From: Pedobacter duraquae
GTDB taxonomy: Bacteria > Bacteroidota > Bacteroidia > Sphingobacteriales > Sphingobacteriaceae
Length of the DNA: 64,000 bases
Direction of reading: 5' to 3'
NCBI RefSeq assembly: GCF_004362245.1
Contig: NZ_SNWM01000001.1
Location: 806,001-870,000 of the forward strand
Shown: positions 1-9,823 of the stretch, one piece after another
Layout of the letters: each line of letters begins with the position of its first letter
Position numbering within the stretch: the stretch's first letter is position 1
Program-made: the position numbers and the translations under genes
Notes under the pieces: model-generated
Database searches by the model: none
What the model was told of the DNA's origin: nothing
The model's input: only the letters and a program-made list of their open reading frames with translations

Positions 1-420
1 GGCCTCGTGGCTCAGCTCCTGCATTTCGCCATACGCCGGGTCCATAACCTCAATAGTCGTTTTATTGAGTTTATAGATAACGATGTAATGAGCCATGTTA
101 TGCGCTACAACATGAGCGATAACAGGCAACGGCACGGTATGTAGTTGGTCAAAGGTTCCTTTTAATCCTTTCGCACTGAAACCAATCTTCACCGATGCTT
201 CAATCAAACCCAAAACATTCGTCCCCTTCGTGTCGGTTGACGCATATTGCCGGATCCGCGCAATAGGAAGATCAAGATCGTAATAGGCCGCTACCGAAGC
301 AATACATGCGGCACCGCAATCGGTAACATCATGCTGCTTAACACTGATACGTTTTTGTTTTCTGCGCCCGGCAAAGCGCCTCTTCAGTCGCTCTTTAAAA
401 TTATCAATAGCTTTCATCAT
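1..420 (-). CDS. C39-peptidase ABC exporter (PCAT), 5' part only
   Basis: This is the N-terminal 140 codons of a peptidase-containing ABC transporter; the membrane and ATPase domains lie beyond the left edge. Such proteins clip the leader from double-glycine peptides on the cytosolic side and export the core. The C39 fold is clear: Gln29 and Cys35 in a QHDVTDCGAAC motif (oxyanion Gln five residues before the catalytic Cys), a histidine in AHYIVIY and an aspartate in VMDPAYG complete the triad. The ATG at 420 overlaps the TGA of the upstream adaptor gene (ATGA), so the two are translationally coupled; a second in-frame ATG follows at once (417). The GG-leader peptide gene two genes upstream is the expected substrate. 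Family assignment is firm; the type of cargo is not. Confidence 0.9.
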   Translation of the reverse strand, partial: MMKAIDNFKERLKRRFAGRRKQKRISVKQHDVTDCGAACIASVAAYYDLDLPIARIRQYASTDTKGTNVLGLIEASVKIGFSAKGLKGTFDQLHTVPLPVIAHVVAHNMAHYIVIYKLNKTTIEVMDPAYGEMQELSHEA

Positions 421-1616
421 GCCGCATTATCTTTATCTCCAACTGCTTTAACATTGGGATTGAGCCAGTCATCTGCCTTATCGTATAAGAGCTGAAATAA
501 CGTTCTCCGTGTTACAAAAAATCTGGCCTGCAGTGTCATTCCTTTTTTAATTTTTCCTATATATCCGTTTTTCAGGCTCAACTGGTGCTTATCCAGCATA
601 CACCTGACCTTAAAATAAGGCTGGTTGCCCTTATCCATAAAAATATCGCTCGATATGGAGATTACCTTTCCTTCAACCATCCCCCATTGGTTGTAGTTGT
701 AGGCGTCGATCTGGAACTTGGCTTTTGTACCGTTGCGTAATAAGCCGATATCTTTTGGCAGAACGTAAGTCTCGGCAATCAAACCTGAGTCGGGAGATAT
801 TTCTCCCAGCAACTCATTTGCACTAACAAGACTTCCCGCCTGAAGACTCTTCAATTGCTGTACCGATCCCGTAACTGTTGCCTTCAAGGTATAAAATCCT
901 TTATCTTCTTCGTACTGCTCATCCTGCGCACTCAATTCCCGATATTGCATATTCAGCGCGTTAAGTTCAGTTTGCCATTTACTTCCCTGTGTTTCTGCTA
1001 TCAGGCCCAATTCATTCTTGATGTTGTCGAGCTTTAGTTTTACTTCGTCATATTCTGCCGCAGAAACAGCCTTTTTCCTATACAGGTATAAAAAGCGATC
1101 GTAATTCTTTGCAGCCAGTTGCAAGCGCGATCGCGCCTCTACGATACGCTGCATAAATAAACTGTACTGCTGACTATATAATCCTGATTCAAGTTCCAGC
1201 TTTTTAGACCAATCGTTGATCTTGTAAGCATGGATAAGCTGACCTAGGTCGGCCAGCTGAGCATTCACATCTGCCTGCTGCAGATTAACCAAACTGTTCT
1301 TACTTTCTAACGATTCTCTCTTGATGGTGAGTAGTACCTGCCCGGCTTTCACATGGCTATTCTCTTTGATAAAAACGGAGTCAACGCGGCCGCTAATCAA
1401 TGGCTTGATATCGGTGCGTTCCTGTATCGGTCTGAAAAGACCCGTACTCTGTACATTTACGTCGACCTTGACAAAAAATATGGCTAGCAAAGCGCAGGTC
1501 AGAAAAAGCAAAATCAGCTGATAAATAATGAGTGTCGTTGAGCGGTTCCGCTGGAAATGGTATTCTGCTGTATTTTCTACAATTTCCTGTGGAAAGATAT
1601 AGTGCTGGTGTTCCAT
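417..1616 (-). CDS. HlyD-family secretion adaptor (membrane fusion protein)
   Basis: Periplasmic adaptor that links the inner-membrane ABC exporter downstream to an outer-membrane channel. It has 399 residues: a short cytoplasmic N-terminus, one membrane segment at about 29-49, a split lipoyl-like domain (ISGRVDSVFIKENSHVKAG at about 75-93 and TVTGSVQQL near 250), a long helical hairpin between them, and a beta-barrel C-terminal part. It lacks a signal peptide, as expected for HlyD adaptors anchored by an N-terminal helix. It overlaps the exporter gene by 4 nt. Upstream lies a hairpin terminator that separates it from the peptide gene, so it is probably expressed by read-through. No TolC-like gene is visible in the window. 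Confidence 0.9.
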   Translation of the reverse strand: MEHQHYIFPQEIVENTAEYHFQRNRSTTLIIYQLILLFLTCALLAIFFVKVDVNVQSTGLFRPIQERTDIKPLISGRVDSVFIKENSHVKAGQVLLTIKRESLESKNSLVNLQQADVNAQLADLGQLIHAYKINDWSKKLELESGLYSQQYSLFMQRIVEARSRLQLAAKNYDRFLYLYRKKAVSAAEYDEVKLKLDNIKNELGLIAETQGSKWQTELNALNMQYRELSAQDEQYEEDKGFYTLKATVTGSVQQLKSLQAGSLVSANELLGEISPDSGLIAETYVLPKDIGLLRNGTKAKFQIDAYNYNQWGMVEGKVISISSDIFMDKGNQPYFKVRCMLDKHQLSLKNGYIGKIKKGMTLQARFFVTRRTLFQLLYDKADDWLNPNVKAVGDKDNAA

Positions 1617-1664
1617 AATGATGAATCAAGGATAAACCGGATGAAAAATTGGAGCGTGTTTTTT

Positions 1665-1704
1665 CAAAAAAAGGGAGCACCGGTTAAGTGCTCCCTTTTA
1701 TTTG
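1665..1704 (-). terminator. Terminator/attenuator between peptide gene and exporter genes
   Basis: An 8-bp perfect GC-rich stem (GGGAGCAC at 1673-1680, GTGCTCCC at 1688-1695) with a 7-base loop is followed, on the minus strand, by a run of seven T. It sits between the stop of the GG-peptide gene (1722) and the start of the HlyD gene (1616). It would let the small precursor be made in excess while some transcripts read through into the exporter genes. The other strand also has a T-rich tail (TTTTATTT), but no plus-strand gene needs it. Confidence 0.8.
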
Positions 1705-1721
1705 TAATTAAAATTTGTTTC

Positions 1722-1955
1722 TTAGCTTGACAAGCTGTTAAACAATCCGCCCAGGTCTAGGTTGATACCGTTACCTACAGAGAATGATGAGCTAGAGCTT
1801 TCATCTCCGTCTTGGGTCGAACTTGAAAATGATAATAAATTACCAATTCCAATGTTCCCTAACAATCCTCCAGTACTTGATGAATCATTGTTACCAAATA
1901 ATCCACCACCATTGATTTCTGTCATTTCGTTCTGATTTAACTCTTGGAAATTCAT
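1722..1955 (-). CDS. Double-glycine leader precursor peptide (bacteriocin-type)
   Basis: A 77-residue precursor, the likely cargo of the adaptor/PCAT pair downstream. The leader MNFQELNQNEMTEINGG fits the double-glycine pattern exactly: Gly-Gly at -2/-1, Ile at -4, Met at -7, Glu at -8 and Leu at -12. Cleavage after Gly17 would release a 60-residue core of roughly 16 Ser and 12 Gly with no cysteine. The core carries related motifs GLFGNN, GGLLGN and GGLFNS at its start, middle and end. No modification enzyme (LanM, radical SAM, YcaO) is near, so the product may be unmodified. Whether it is a bacteriocin, a signal or a surface peptide cannot be told from sequence; the leader type is well supported. 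Confidence 0.85.
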   Translation of the reverse strand: MNFQELNQNEMTEINGGGLFGNNDSSSTGGLLGNIGIGNLLSFSSSTQDGDESSSSSFSVGNGINLDLGGLFNSLSS

Positions 1956-2351
1956 AATACAAAATTTAATAATGCCTACTCTTTTAAAGGTTTTCAGCGA
2001 TCCCTTAACAAGAACCTCAGTTGCCTGCGGCGATCTTGTACTGGAATTAACGAAAGAAATATCCGATGAGTTTTTTTAATCGAACAACCCAACAGAGTGC
2101 TTTAGTAGCTAATGGTGTACGAATCGAAAAACAAAAAAAAGAGCAAGTTGTTTAACGCGCAGTCTCCGCTAAAAGACAATCAAAACACTGATTTTAAGAT
2201 ATTTAAAATAATTATTAAATTCTAAAATTTGTGTTTTACTGACATCCAGAGATGCTTACCCAAGAAATTTAAACTGAATTATCACCGCTTAAAAACTGAA
2301 AATTTATTGATTTTTTTCCACGTGCGGTATCCTGATGATGGTTCACCATTG
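1956..2351. other. 396-bp intergenic region upstream of the peptide gene
   Basis: AT-rich region between the GG-peptide gene and the DUF2490 gene, both on the minus strand. It must hold the promoter of the secretion cassette, but I found no convincing minus-strand TAnnTTTG with a -33 element. I see no open reading frame, RNA gene or strong hairpin here. Confidence 0.5.
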
Positions 2352-3056
2352 TTAAAACTTGGTATATACTGCAAATTGCAAGATGTTATTTGAGGTATTC
2401 GATATTAAACCTTTACTCGCCTGATTCATATAACCAAGCTCAACATCCAGATGTTTATTAAACCGATATCCTCCTGCAACATAAGCCCTGTTTTGATCAA
2501 ATAGTTTACCATTGAGCTGATCTTTGCTTTGTACATTGAAGAACAGCTCATTTTGCAACGCGGCAAATACACCCTTGTCGAAGTTTTGCTTCCCCTGCTC
2601 TAATGGCAAGATAAATCTGAAGAAATAACGAAGTCGTTGCGCAAACAGATCATCTTTTCCATTACGCTCGATAAAGCGCTGCTCCATCCTAAACCGGTGT
2701 GCTACGCTGATCGTACTGATCTTGTGTTTGAACACGTATTGCTCCCAGATTCTATGTTCTGTCAGCATATTATCGGCAGAACCGATATTGTGGGTAAAAG
2801 TTTGATTTAACAGGTAACCCAATGTGATTTCGTTTTTGCTATTCGCGTAATAAGTCACCCCGGGTCTGAACAGGAAGTTCCTTACGTTTTCCCACTTATC
2901 TGAAGAGCGGATTTGCATATCGGCATAGGCACCCCATTTTTCTGCGATCTTTGTATTGTTAAGCAAAAACAACCAGCCACTGCTTTGCTGCTGGGTTTGC
3001 GCACCGGCAGCTAGGTGTATTAAAAGTAAGGCAGCTAAAATAGAAAAAAAACGCAT
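2352..3056 (-). CDS. DUF2490-family outer-membrane protein
   Basis: Predicted beta-barrel protein of 234 residues. The ATG at 3056 is chosen because it gives a clean signal peptide (MRFFSILAALLLIHLAAGAQ); an earlier in-frame ATG at 3110 would add an unlikely 18-residue leader. The mature part has many amphipathic aromatic strands (WENVRNFLFRPGVTYY, EITLGYLLNQT) and ends in an aromatic residue (YTKF), as outer-membrane barrels do. DUF2490 members have no known function. Two inverted repeats lie just upstream (TTTGGT-5-ACCAAA at 3068-3084 and TGGTAA-1-TTACCA at 3097-3109) and could be operators. It follows the thiamine operon on the same strand with a 67-bp gap. Confidence 0.75.
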   Translation of the reverse strand: MRFFSILAALLLIHLAAGAQTQQQSSGWLFLLNNTKIAEKWGAYADMQIRSSDKWENVRNFLFRPGVTYYANSKNEITLGYLLNQTFTHNIGSADNMLTEHRIWEQYVFKHKISTISVAHRFRMEQRFIERNGKDDLFAQRLRYFFRFILPLEQGKQNFDKGVFAALQNELFFNVQSKDQLNGKLFDQNRAYVAGGYRFNKHLDVELGYMNQASKGLISNTSNNILQFAVYTKF

Positions 3057-3123
3057 TGTGCTTGTTATTTGGTTGACCACCAAAATACAACATCCCTGGT
3101 AAATTACCACGATTTTGTTTGAA

Positions 3124-4164
3124 TTAGCCAGAAAATCTTCCGCTTAAGTAGTATAGCTCTGCCGACAGCATCGGGCGTAATAATTGAACAGCCATTTTAC
3201 TCCTTTGTCCTGTTTCGCAAATGAAAACCAGTTTCTTGTCTAACGGTAAAGTCGCAATTTGTTCCCGCAATTCATAAAGCGGAATATTTATACCTCCGAT
3301 ATTCTCGGCTTCAAATTCATAATTTTCGCGTACATCAACTAAAAATATATTTTCTGAAACATCATCCTGCAACGCCCTGAATCTGACTATATCGATTTCG
3401 CAATCCTGGAATTTCACAGAGGCTTTCGATTCCGACTGCGTGCTCTTGCTGCCTATGGTAAAAATATGCTGCTGATGATTCAGCATATTCAGGATCAAAA
3501 GTTTACCAGACAAGATTACGCCAAACCCGCAGATGATCTTGATCGCTTCGGCAGCCATATATGTTCCGATAACCCCCGGTAAAGCTCCGACTACGCCGAT
3601 CTCCGTGCAGTTGGGCGATTCACCTTCGTCCGGCGCCTCCGTAAAAACGTCGCGATAATTAGGTCCGCCCTTATAGTTAAAAACGGAAATCTGCCCTTCA
3701 AATCCTAAAATAGATCCGAAAACAAGCGGTATGCCAGCAGCAACACAGCTGTCGTTGACAAGATAGCGCGTTGGGAAATTATCTGAACCATCAATTACCA
3801 GGTCATACCTACCGATCAAGGTCATCGCATTTTCCGCAACGAGCTTTTCTGGATAAGCCTCAATCATGACAAACGGGTTAAGCAGCTCTAGTTTCCTTTT
3901 TGCAGTCAATGCTTTTGATAAGCCTATATCAGTATCATTATATAGGATCTGCCGCTGCAGATTACTTAGATCAACAATATCGTGGTCTATAATACCAATC
4001 CTGCCAACTCCAGCACTAACCAGATATTGCAAAACCGGACAACCAAGTCCTCCGGCACCAATAACAAATACGCTGGCCGATCTTAATTTCTCCTGCCCTG
4101 CAATGCCGATCTCTGGCAATAGCATCTGCCGGCTGTATCTTCCCAATTCTTCCCTGCTCAGCAT
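3124..4164 (-). CDS. thiF: ThiS adenylyltransferase ThiF with C-terminal rhodanese domain
   Basis: Activates the C-terminal glycine of ThiS by adenylation for sulfur transfer in thiazole synthesis. The E1-like domain (about 1-240) has the nucleotide-binding GAGGLG (36-41), the LSNLQRQ substrate loop and a conserved Cys186 in SPNCTEIGVVGALPG. A rhodanese domain (about 255-346) has an active-site Cys316 in CETGQRS. The CxxC zinc ligands seen in many MoeB/ThiF proteins are absent (NYRDVF instead). The start at 4164 lies 5 nt after the thiH stop and begins MLSREELGRYSRQ, the usual family start; an ATG at 4194 would overlap thiH by 25 nt. Last gene of the thi operon. MoeB activity is a less likely alternative given the context. 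Confidence 0.9.
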   Translation of the reverse strand: MLSREELGRYSRQMLLPEIGIAGQEKLRSASVFVIGAGGLGCPVLQYLVSAGVGRIGIIDHDIVDLSNLQRQILYNDTDIGLSKALTAKRKLELLNPFVMIEAYPEKLVAENAMTLIGRYDLVIDGSDNFPTRYLVNDSCVAAGIPLVFGSILGFEGQISVFNYKGGPNYRDVFTEAPDEGESPNCTEIGVVGALPGVIGTYMAAEAIKIICGFGVILSGKLLILNMLNHQQHIFTIGSKSTQSESKASVKFQDCEIDIVRFRALQDDVSENIFLVDVRENYEFEAENIGGINIPLYELREQIATLPLDKKLVFICETGQRSKMAVQLLRPMLSAELYYLSGRFSG

Positions 4165-4169
4165 ATTTT

Positions 4170-5285
4170 TTAATGTGTTAAACAATTGTCCCAATCTTTC
4201 CAGATAGGCTCATATCCCTGAGCGCTGATCATTGCAGCAATCTCCGCAGCACTACGCTCATCAGATATCTCAAATTGCTCCAATGATTCTGGAGCCACTG
4301 CATAGCCTCCGGGGTTCGTTTTAGATCCCGCACTCATGGCCGTTATACCCAGATTAATAATATGGTTCCGGAATTCTGGTGTCTCCCGCGTAGAGATAGA
4401 TAGTTCCACTTCTTCATTAAATAAACGATAGGCACAAATCAGCTGTACCAACTCCCGATCGCTCATCTCTACCTTCGGCTCCATTCCACCACTAAATGGC
4501 CGCAACCGCGGAAAGGATATGCTGTACCTGCTCTGCCAATAGCGCTTCTCCAGATAGTCAAGATGAAGCGCAGTGAAGAAACAATCCGTCCGCCAGTCTT
4601 CCAAACCAATCAAAACTCCCAAACCCATCTTATGAATTTCCGATGCACCTAACCGATCAGGAGTATCCAGCCGGTACCCGAAGTTGGATTTCTTTCCTTT
4701 GGGATGGTGTTTCTTGTAATCCTCCCGGTGGTAGGTCTCCTGATAGACCAATACCGTATTCAGTCCATAGGGTTTCAGTTGCTCGTAATCTGCGGTATCT
4801 AATGGCTGCACCTCTATAGAAATATGCGAAAAATATGGCCGGATTAATTCGAGTACCATTTTAAAATAATCGACATGAACATGTTGATTATCCTCTCCCG
4901 TTACCAGCAGCACATGGTCAAAACCCATTGCTTTGATTACCATTACTTCCTGCATGATCTCTATCGCAGATAGTGTTTTACGCCTTACTTTATTATCGTA
5001 GCTAAATCCGCAATAGGTGCATATATTATTACATTCATTAGAAAGATAAAGCGGCACATACATTTGTATAACCTTGCCAAACCGTTTTCGGGTTAGCTGC
5101 TGACTAATTTGCGCCATCTTTTCCAGATATGGTGATGCCGCAGGCGATATCAGGGATTTAAAATCTTCTAATGTACGCTTGTCAGACGCCAGCGCCCGTT
5201 CCACATCTGCCGAAGTTTTAGCGTAAATGCTTTTTTTGGTTTGATCCCAATCATACTGATCAAATATATGAGCAAAGTTATGCAT
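4170..5285 (-). CDS. thiH: 2-iminoacetate synthase ThiH (radical SAM tyrosine lyase)
   Basis: Cleaves tyrosine by a 5'-deoxyadenosyl radical to give dehydroglycine for the thiazole ring, with p-cresol as by-product. The protein has 371 residues, the normal ThiH length. The radical SAM cluster motif is Cys85-x3-Cys89-x2-Cys92 (CNNICTYC). A typical substrate-side region follows ([16 protein letters not shown]). The start overlaps thiG by 8 nt, so translation is coupled. Having ThiH rather than the glycine oxidase ThiO means this thiazole route does not need oxygen at that step. Confidence 0.95.
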   Translation of the reverse strand: MHNFAHIFDQYDWDQTKKSIYAKTSADVERALASDKRTLEDFKSLISPAASPYLEKMAQISQQLTRKRFGKVIQMYVPLYLSNECNNICTYCGFSYDNKVRRKTLSAIEIMQEVMVIKAMGFDHVLLVTGEDNQHVHVDYFKMVLELIRPYFSHISIEVQPLDTADYEQLKPYGLNTVLVYQETYHREDYKKHHPKGKKSNFGYRLDTPDRLGASEIHKMGLGVLIGLEDWRTDCFFTALHLDYLEKRYWQSRYSISFPRLRPFSGGMEPKVEMSDRELVQLICAYRLFNEEVELSISTRETPEFRNHIINLGITAMSAGSKTNPGGYAVAPESLEQFEISDERSAAEIAAMISAQGYEPIWKDWDNCLTH

Positions 5286-6045
5286 CGAGAAAGGAAGTTA
5301 AAGGGCTGCTTGCAACCGCATGTGGAGATGATTGTGCCAATTTGGCTTCAAAGGCCGTCCTTCCCGCTTCTACAGCCATCTTGAAAGCTGCTGCCATCAG
5401 CACCGGATTTGCGGAAACAGCAATTGCGGTATTTACCAATACTGCATCAGCACCGATCTCCATTGCCCAGGCGGCATCCGACGGAGCACCAATGCCGGCA
5501 TCTATAATAACAGGTACGGTACTCTGACTTATTATGATCTCCAGAAAATCTATAGTCTTTAAGCCTTTGTTACTGCCTATTGGAGATCCCAAAGGCATTA
5601 CCGCAGCGGTTCCAGCATCCTCCAGTCTTTTACACAACACCGGATCGGCATGGATATAGGGCAACACAACGAAACCAAGCTTGGCAAGTTCTTCTGTGGC
5701 TTTCAACGTCTCTATCGGATCGGGCATGAGGTATTTTGGATCAGGATGAATTTCTAATTTGATCCAGTTGGTTTCCAATGCTTCACGGGCCAGCTGGGCG
5801 GCAAATACAGCTTCCTTAGCCGTCCTGACACCCGATGTGTTAGGCAATAAATTGAGGTGTGGAAACGCCAGATGCCGCAATAGATTATCTGATTCGTTAT
5901 TTTTAAAATCAACTCTTTTTAGTGCTACTGTAACAAGCTCGGAGCCCGAGGCCAGCAATGCCTCTTCCATCAGGCTGGCTGAACTAAATTTACCTGTACC
6001 AGTAAATAATCTGGACTGAAAGGTCTTATCTGCTATTTTTAACAT
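5278..6045 (-). CDS. thiG: Thiazole synthase ThiG
   Basis: Condenses deoxyxylulose 5-phosphate, dehydroglycine and ThiS-thiocarboxylate into the thiazole phosphate moiety. It is 255 residues long, a TIM barrel with the Schiff-base lysine at Lys96 (WIKLEIHPD), the same number as in the Bacillus subtilis enzyme. It also has the conserved [28 protein letters not shown] and [11 protein letters not shown] phosphate-binding loops. It starts 6 nt after the thiE stop and overlaps thiH at its end. Confidence 0.96.
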   Translation of the reverse strand: MLKIADKTFQSRLFTGTGKFSSASLMEEALLASGSELVTVALKRVDFKNNESDNLLRHLAFPHLNLLPNTSGVRTAKEAVFAAQLAREALETNWIKLEIHPDPKYLMPDPIETLKATEELAKLGFVVLPYIHADPVLCKRLEDAGTAAVMPLGSPIGSNKGLKTIDFLEIIISQSTVPVIIDAGIGAPSDAAWAMEIGADAVLVNTAIAVSANPVLMAAAFKMAVEAGRTAFEAKLAQSSPHAVASSPLTSFLDA

Positions 6046-6051
6046 TTTATG

Positions 6052-6711
6052 TTAGCTGTTCGTGAATGATATTTGATCTAATTGTTTATGTAAGCGGTCA
6101 ACCTCATCCATTGGTTCGGTAAACTGCGTTATTGCCCCAGACATTGCCACACCGAAAACACCCGCATCAAGAAGTTCCGGTACGTCTGCCGCGGTAATTC
6201 CACCAATAGCAATAATAGGAGTAGCAATGCCCGCCATCTGAACCTGTTTCATGATCGTCCTGAAACCTGAAATGCCCAAAATAGGACTTAGATTTTCCTT
6301 TGTCCTGGTAAAGCGGAATGGTCCCAGACCAATGTAATCAACCCCTTCTGCTACCCGTCGGCAAACATGATCAAAGGTGTTCGCAGTACCTCCAATCACA
6401 AGTTTAGTGCCTACGATCAGCCGCGCCTGAGCAACAGGCATATCCAAAAGGCCCAGATGTAATCCATGCGCATTTACCTGCAGCGCAACTTCAGGATAAT
6501 CATTAATGATAAGCTGCGCACTGTACTCCTTACATAGATCCCGGACTTCGAAAGCGAGTTTTAAAACCTCCTCTTCTGCACGGTTCTTAACCCGTAGCTG
6601 AATCCATTTACAACCCGCCCTCAGGGCAGTAAGTATCGCAGCAATATGTGTTTTATCTGCAGACTCCTGAGATATATAATGCAGTCTGCTAATCTGTTTG
6701 TCCAAATTCAT
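6052..6711 (-). CDS. thiE: Thiamine-phosphate synthase ThiE
   Basis: Joins the pyrimidine pyrophosphate and thiazole phosphate to make thiamine phosphate. It has 219 residues and the full ThiE motif set: QLRVK (38-42), INDYPEVA with Asn70/Asp71, HLGLLD ending at Asp90, GGTAN, and YIGLGPFRFTRTKENLSPILG-type substrate loop, then AIGGITAADV. Of the two ThiE-family genes in this operon this one keeps the complete active site, so it is the likely true synthase. It overlaps the upstream ThiE/TenI-like gene by 23 nt. Confidence 0.93.
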   Translation of the reverse strand: MNLDKQISRLHYISQESADKTHIAAILTALRAGCKWIQLRVKNRAEEEVLKLAFEVRDLCKEYSAQLIINDYPEVALQVNAHGLHLGLLDMPVAQARLIVGTKLVIGGTANTFDHVCRRVAEGVDYIGLGPFRFTRTKENLSPILGISGFRTIMKQVQMAGIATPIIAIGGITAADVPELLDAGVFGVAMSGAITQFTEPMDEVDRLHKQLDQISFTNS

Positions 6712-7305
6712 ATCGTAATTTAGTTTGTAGTCGTTTAAATCTTTCCAGCGCCTTTTCAGGTTCCATCCAAAGGTGTCCTAATACGGCAACGCCATCAAAG
6801 CCAATTTCCAAAGCCCCGCTAAGGTTATCCAGATTGATACCTCCAAGGGCTATGATTTCAGGCCCCTGCCCTTTAGGGAGGTCTTTTACGGCTTCGATAG
6901 GCAAGGCATTGTAATCCGACTTGGATATACTGTTGAACACCGGACCAAAAAAAACATAGTCAAATGCGCTTGTATCCGCCAGTGAAGTGATGTTATGGAT
7001 CGACGTACTGACAGTTAGCCCTTGTTTCCTATGTTCAGAAATAAGCGCTGGCGGAGTTTTCAACCGCTGATATTCCGGATAGTGAACCCCTTTCAACTTC
7101 AATTCATCAACCAGTACATGATGCTGGTGTAAAACAATATATTGATAAAAGGCCGGCGTTACATCCCGCAGCAGTTTATCAAACTGATCTACATTCCAGT
7201 TTGGCTTGCGGAGATGTAAACAAGACATTCCGGCATCAAATAGCGCGTTGATCAGTTGTGCTTCTTGCGCTACAACCCAGGGTGCCGTAATGACAATTAG
7301 CTTCA

Positions 7306-7306
<1 letters not shown>
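6689..7306 (-). CDS. ThiE/TenI-family protein (second paralogue in the operon)
   Basis: A 205-residue TIM-barrel protein of the thiamine monophosphate synthase/TenI family. It shows HLRKPNW, a short VHYPEYQRL in place of the ThiE aspartate-rich loop, STSIHNITSL with a histidine as in TenI thiazole tautomerases, YVFFGPVFNSISKSDY and ALGGINLDNL. The acidic metal-binding residues of ThiE are poorly kept, so a thiazole tautomerase role is plausible, but a divergent ThiE cannot be excluded. Its start overlaps the thiC stop by one base (TAATG). Similar thi operons often carry thiD around this position; no thiD is present here. Confidence 0.75.
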
Positions 7307-9410
<2,104 letters not shown>

Positions 9411-9452
9411 TCTGTAGCTAAAAAAATAATCTTTAGGAATGGCCCCGTATGG

Positions 9453-9490
9453 AGGAAAGAAAAAACAACGCGCACGACGACACCGTTGTT
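9453..9490 (-). terminator. Riboswitch expression platform: intrinsic terminator
   Basis: On the minus strand AACAACG (9490-9484) can pair with CGTTGTT (9470-9464) around a 13-base loop, followed by a T-rich tract (TTTTTTCTTT, 9468-9459 including the last stem bases). It lies between the aptamer and thiS, just 3' of the aptamer P1 stem. TPP binding would favour this hairpin and stop transcription before thiS. A competing pairing of the 5' flank AGCAAC of the aptamer with the GTTGTT arm is possible but not tested. Confidence 0.65.
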
Positions 9491-9573
9491 GTCACTTTTC
9501 CCTTCGGCAGTACTAACTGCATCAGGTTCAAAGGGTATTATCTCAGTCCATATGTGGACACCCCTAAAGTTGC
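9488..9573 (-). promoter_or_regulatory. TPP riboswitch (THI element)
   Basis: The minus strand carries the full THI-box consensus in order: AGGGGTGTCC, CTGAGATAATACCCTTTGAA-type core, ACCTGATGCAGTTAG and ACTGCCGAAGGGAAAAGT. The closing P1 stem pairs ACTTT (9569-9565) with AAAGT (9498-9494). It sits at the head of the thiS-thiC operon, where it senses thiamine pyrophosphate and turns the pathway off. A weak -7-like TAAATTTA lies at 9583-9576, so transcription may begin right at the aptamer. Identification by conserved core is secure. Confidence 0.97.
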
Positions 9574-9705
9574 TGTAAATTTATAAAAATTATTTAAACT
9601 CCTAATTTTATTTCAACCTAATCATGATTATCCGGAATAATGGCAAATCCACCTGATAATTAAATCTATAATGCTTTTTTAATAAGCTAAATTGTTTGTG
9701 ACAAT

Positions 9706-9724
9706 TTGAAATTAATCTAAATTA
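9706..9724 (+). promoter_or_regulatory. 19-bp operator-like element (copy A)
   Basis: TTGAAATTAATCTAAATTA here matches TTAGAATTAGTCTAAATAA at 49070-49088 in 15 of 19 positions. Both end just upstream of the -33 position of a promoter (3 nt here, 1 nt there). The copy at 49070 contains TTAGA-5-TCTAA, a Fur-box-like inverted repeat. A shared regulator for the two operons is inferred; its identity is not known. Confidence 0.45.
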
Positions 9725-9727
9725 GGC

Positions 9728-9758
9728 TTCTTATTTAAAATCATTCTTATTAGATTTG
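9728..9758 (+). promoter_or_regulatory. Promoter of the ankyrin/DUF2271/PepSY operon
   Basis: A perfect Bacteroidota -7 element TAGATTTG (9751-9758) lies 20 bases after a TTC at 9728-9730, close to the usual TTG at -33. Transcription would start near 9765, leaving a leader of about 60 nt before the ATG at 9824. Confidence 0.6.
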
Positions 9759-9823
9759 CCCCTATCTAAGATTCTGCATAAGCAAATCGATAAAATATTA
9801 ACTCCTACTCCTATAACCGAATT

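Noticed and set aside
247-495. Plus-strand open frame opposite the exporter start
   Set aside because: It lies antisense to the C39 domain and the adaptor end; no signal peptide, promoter or family pattern.
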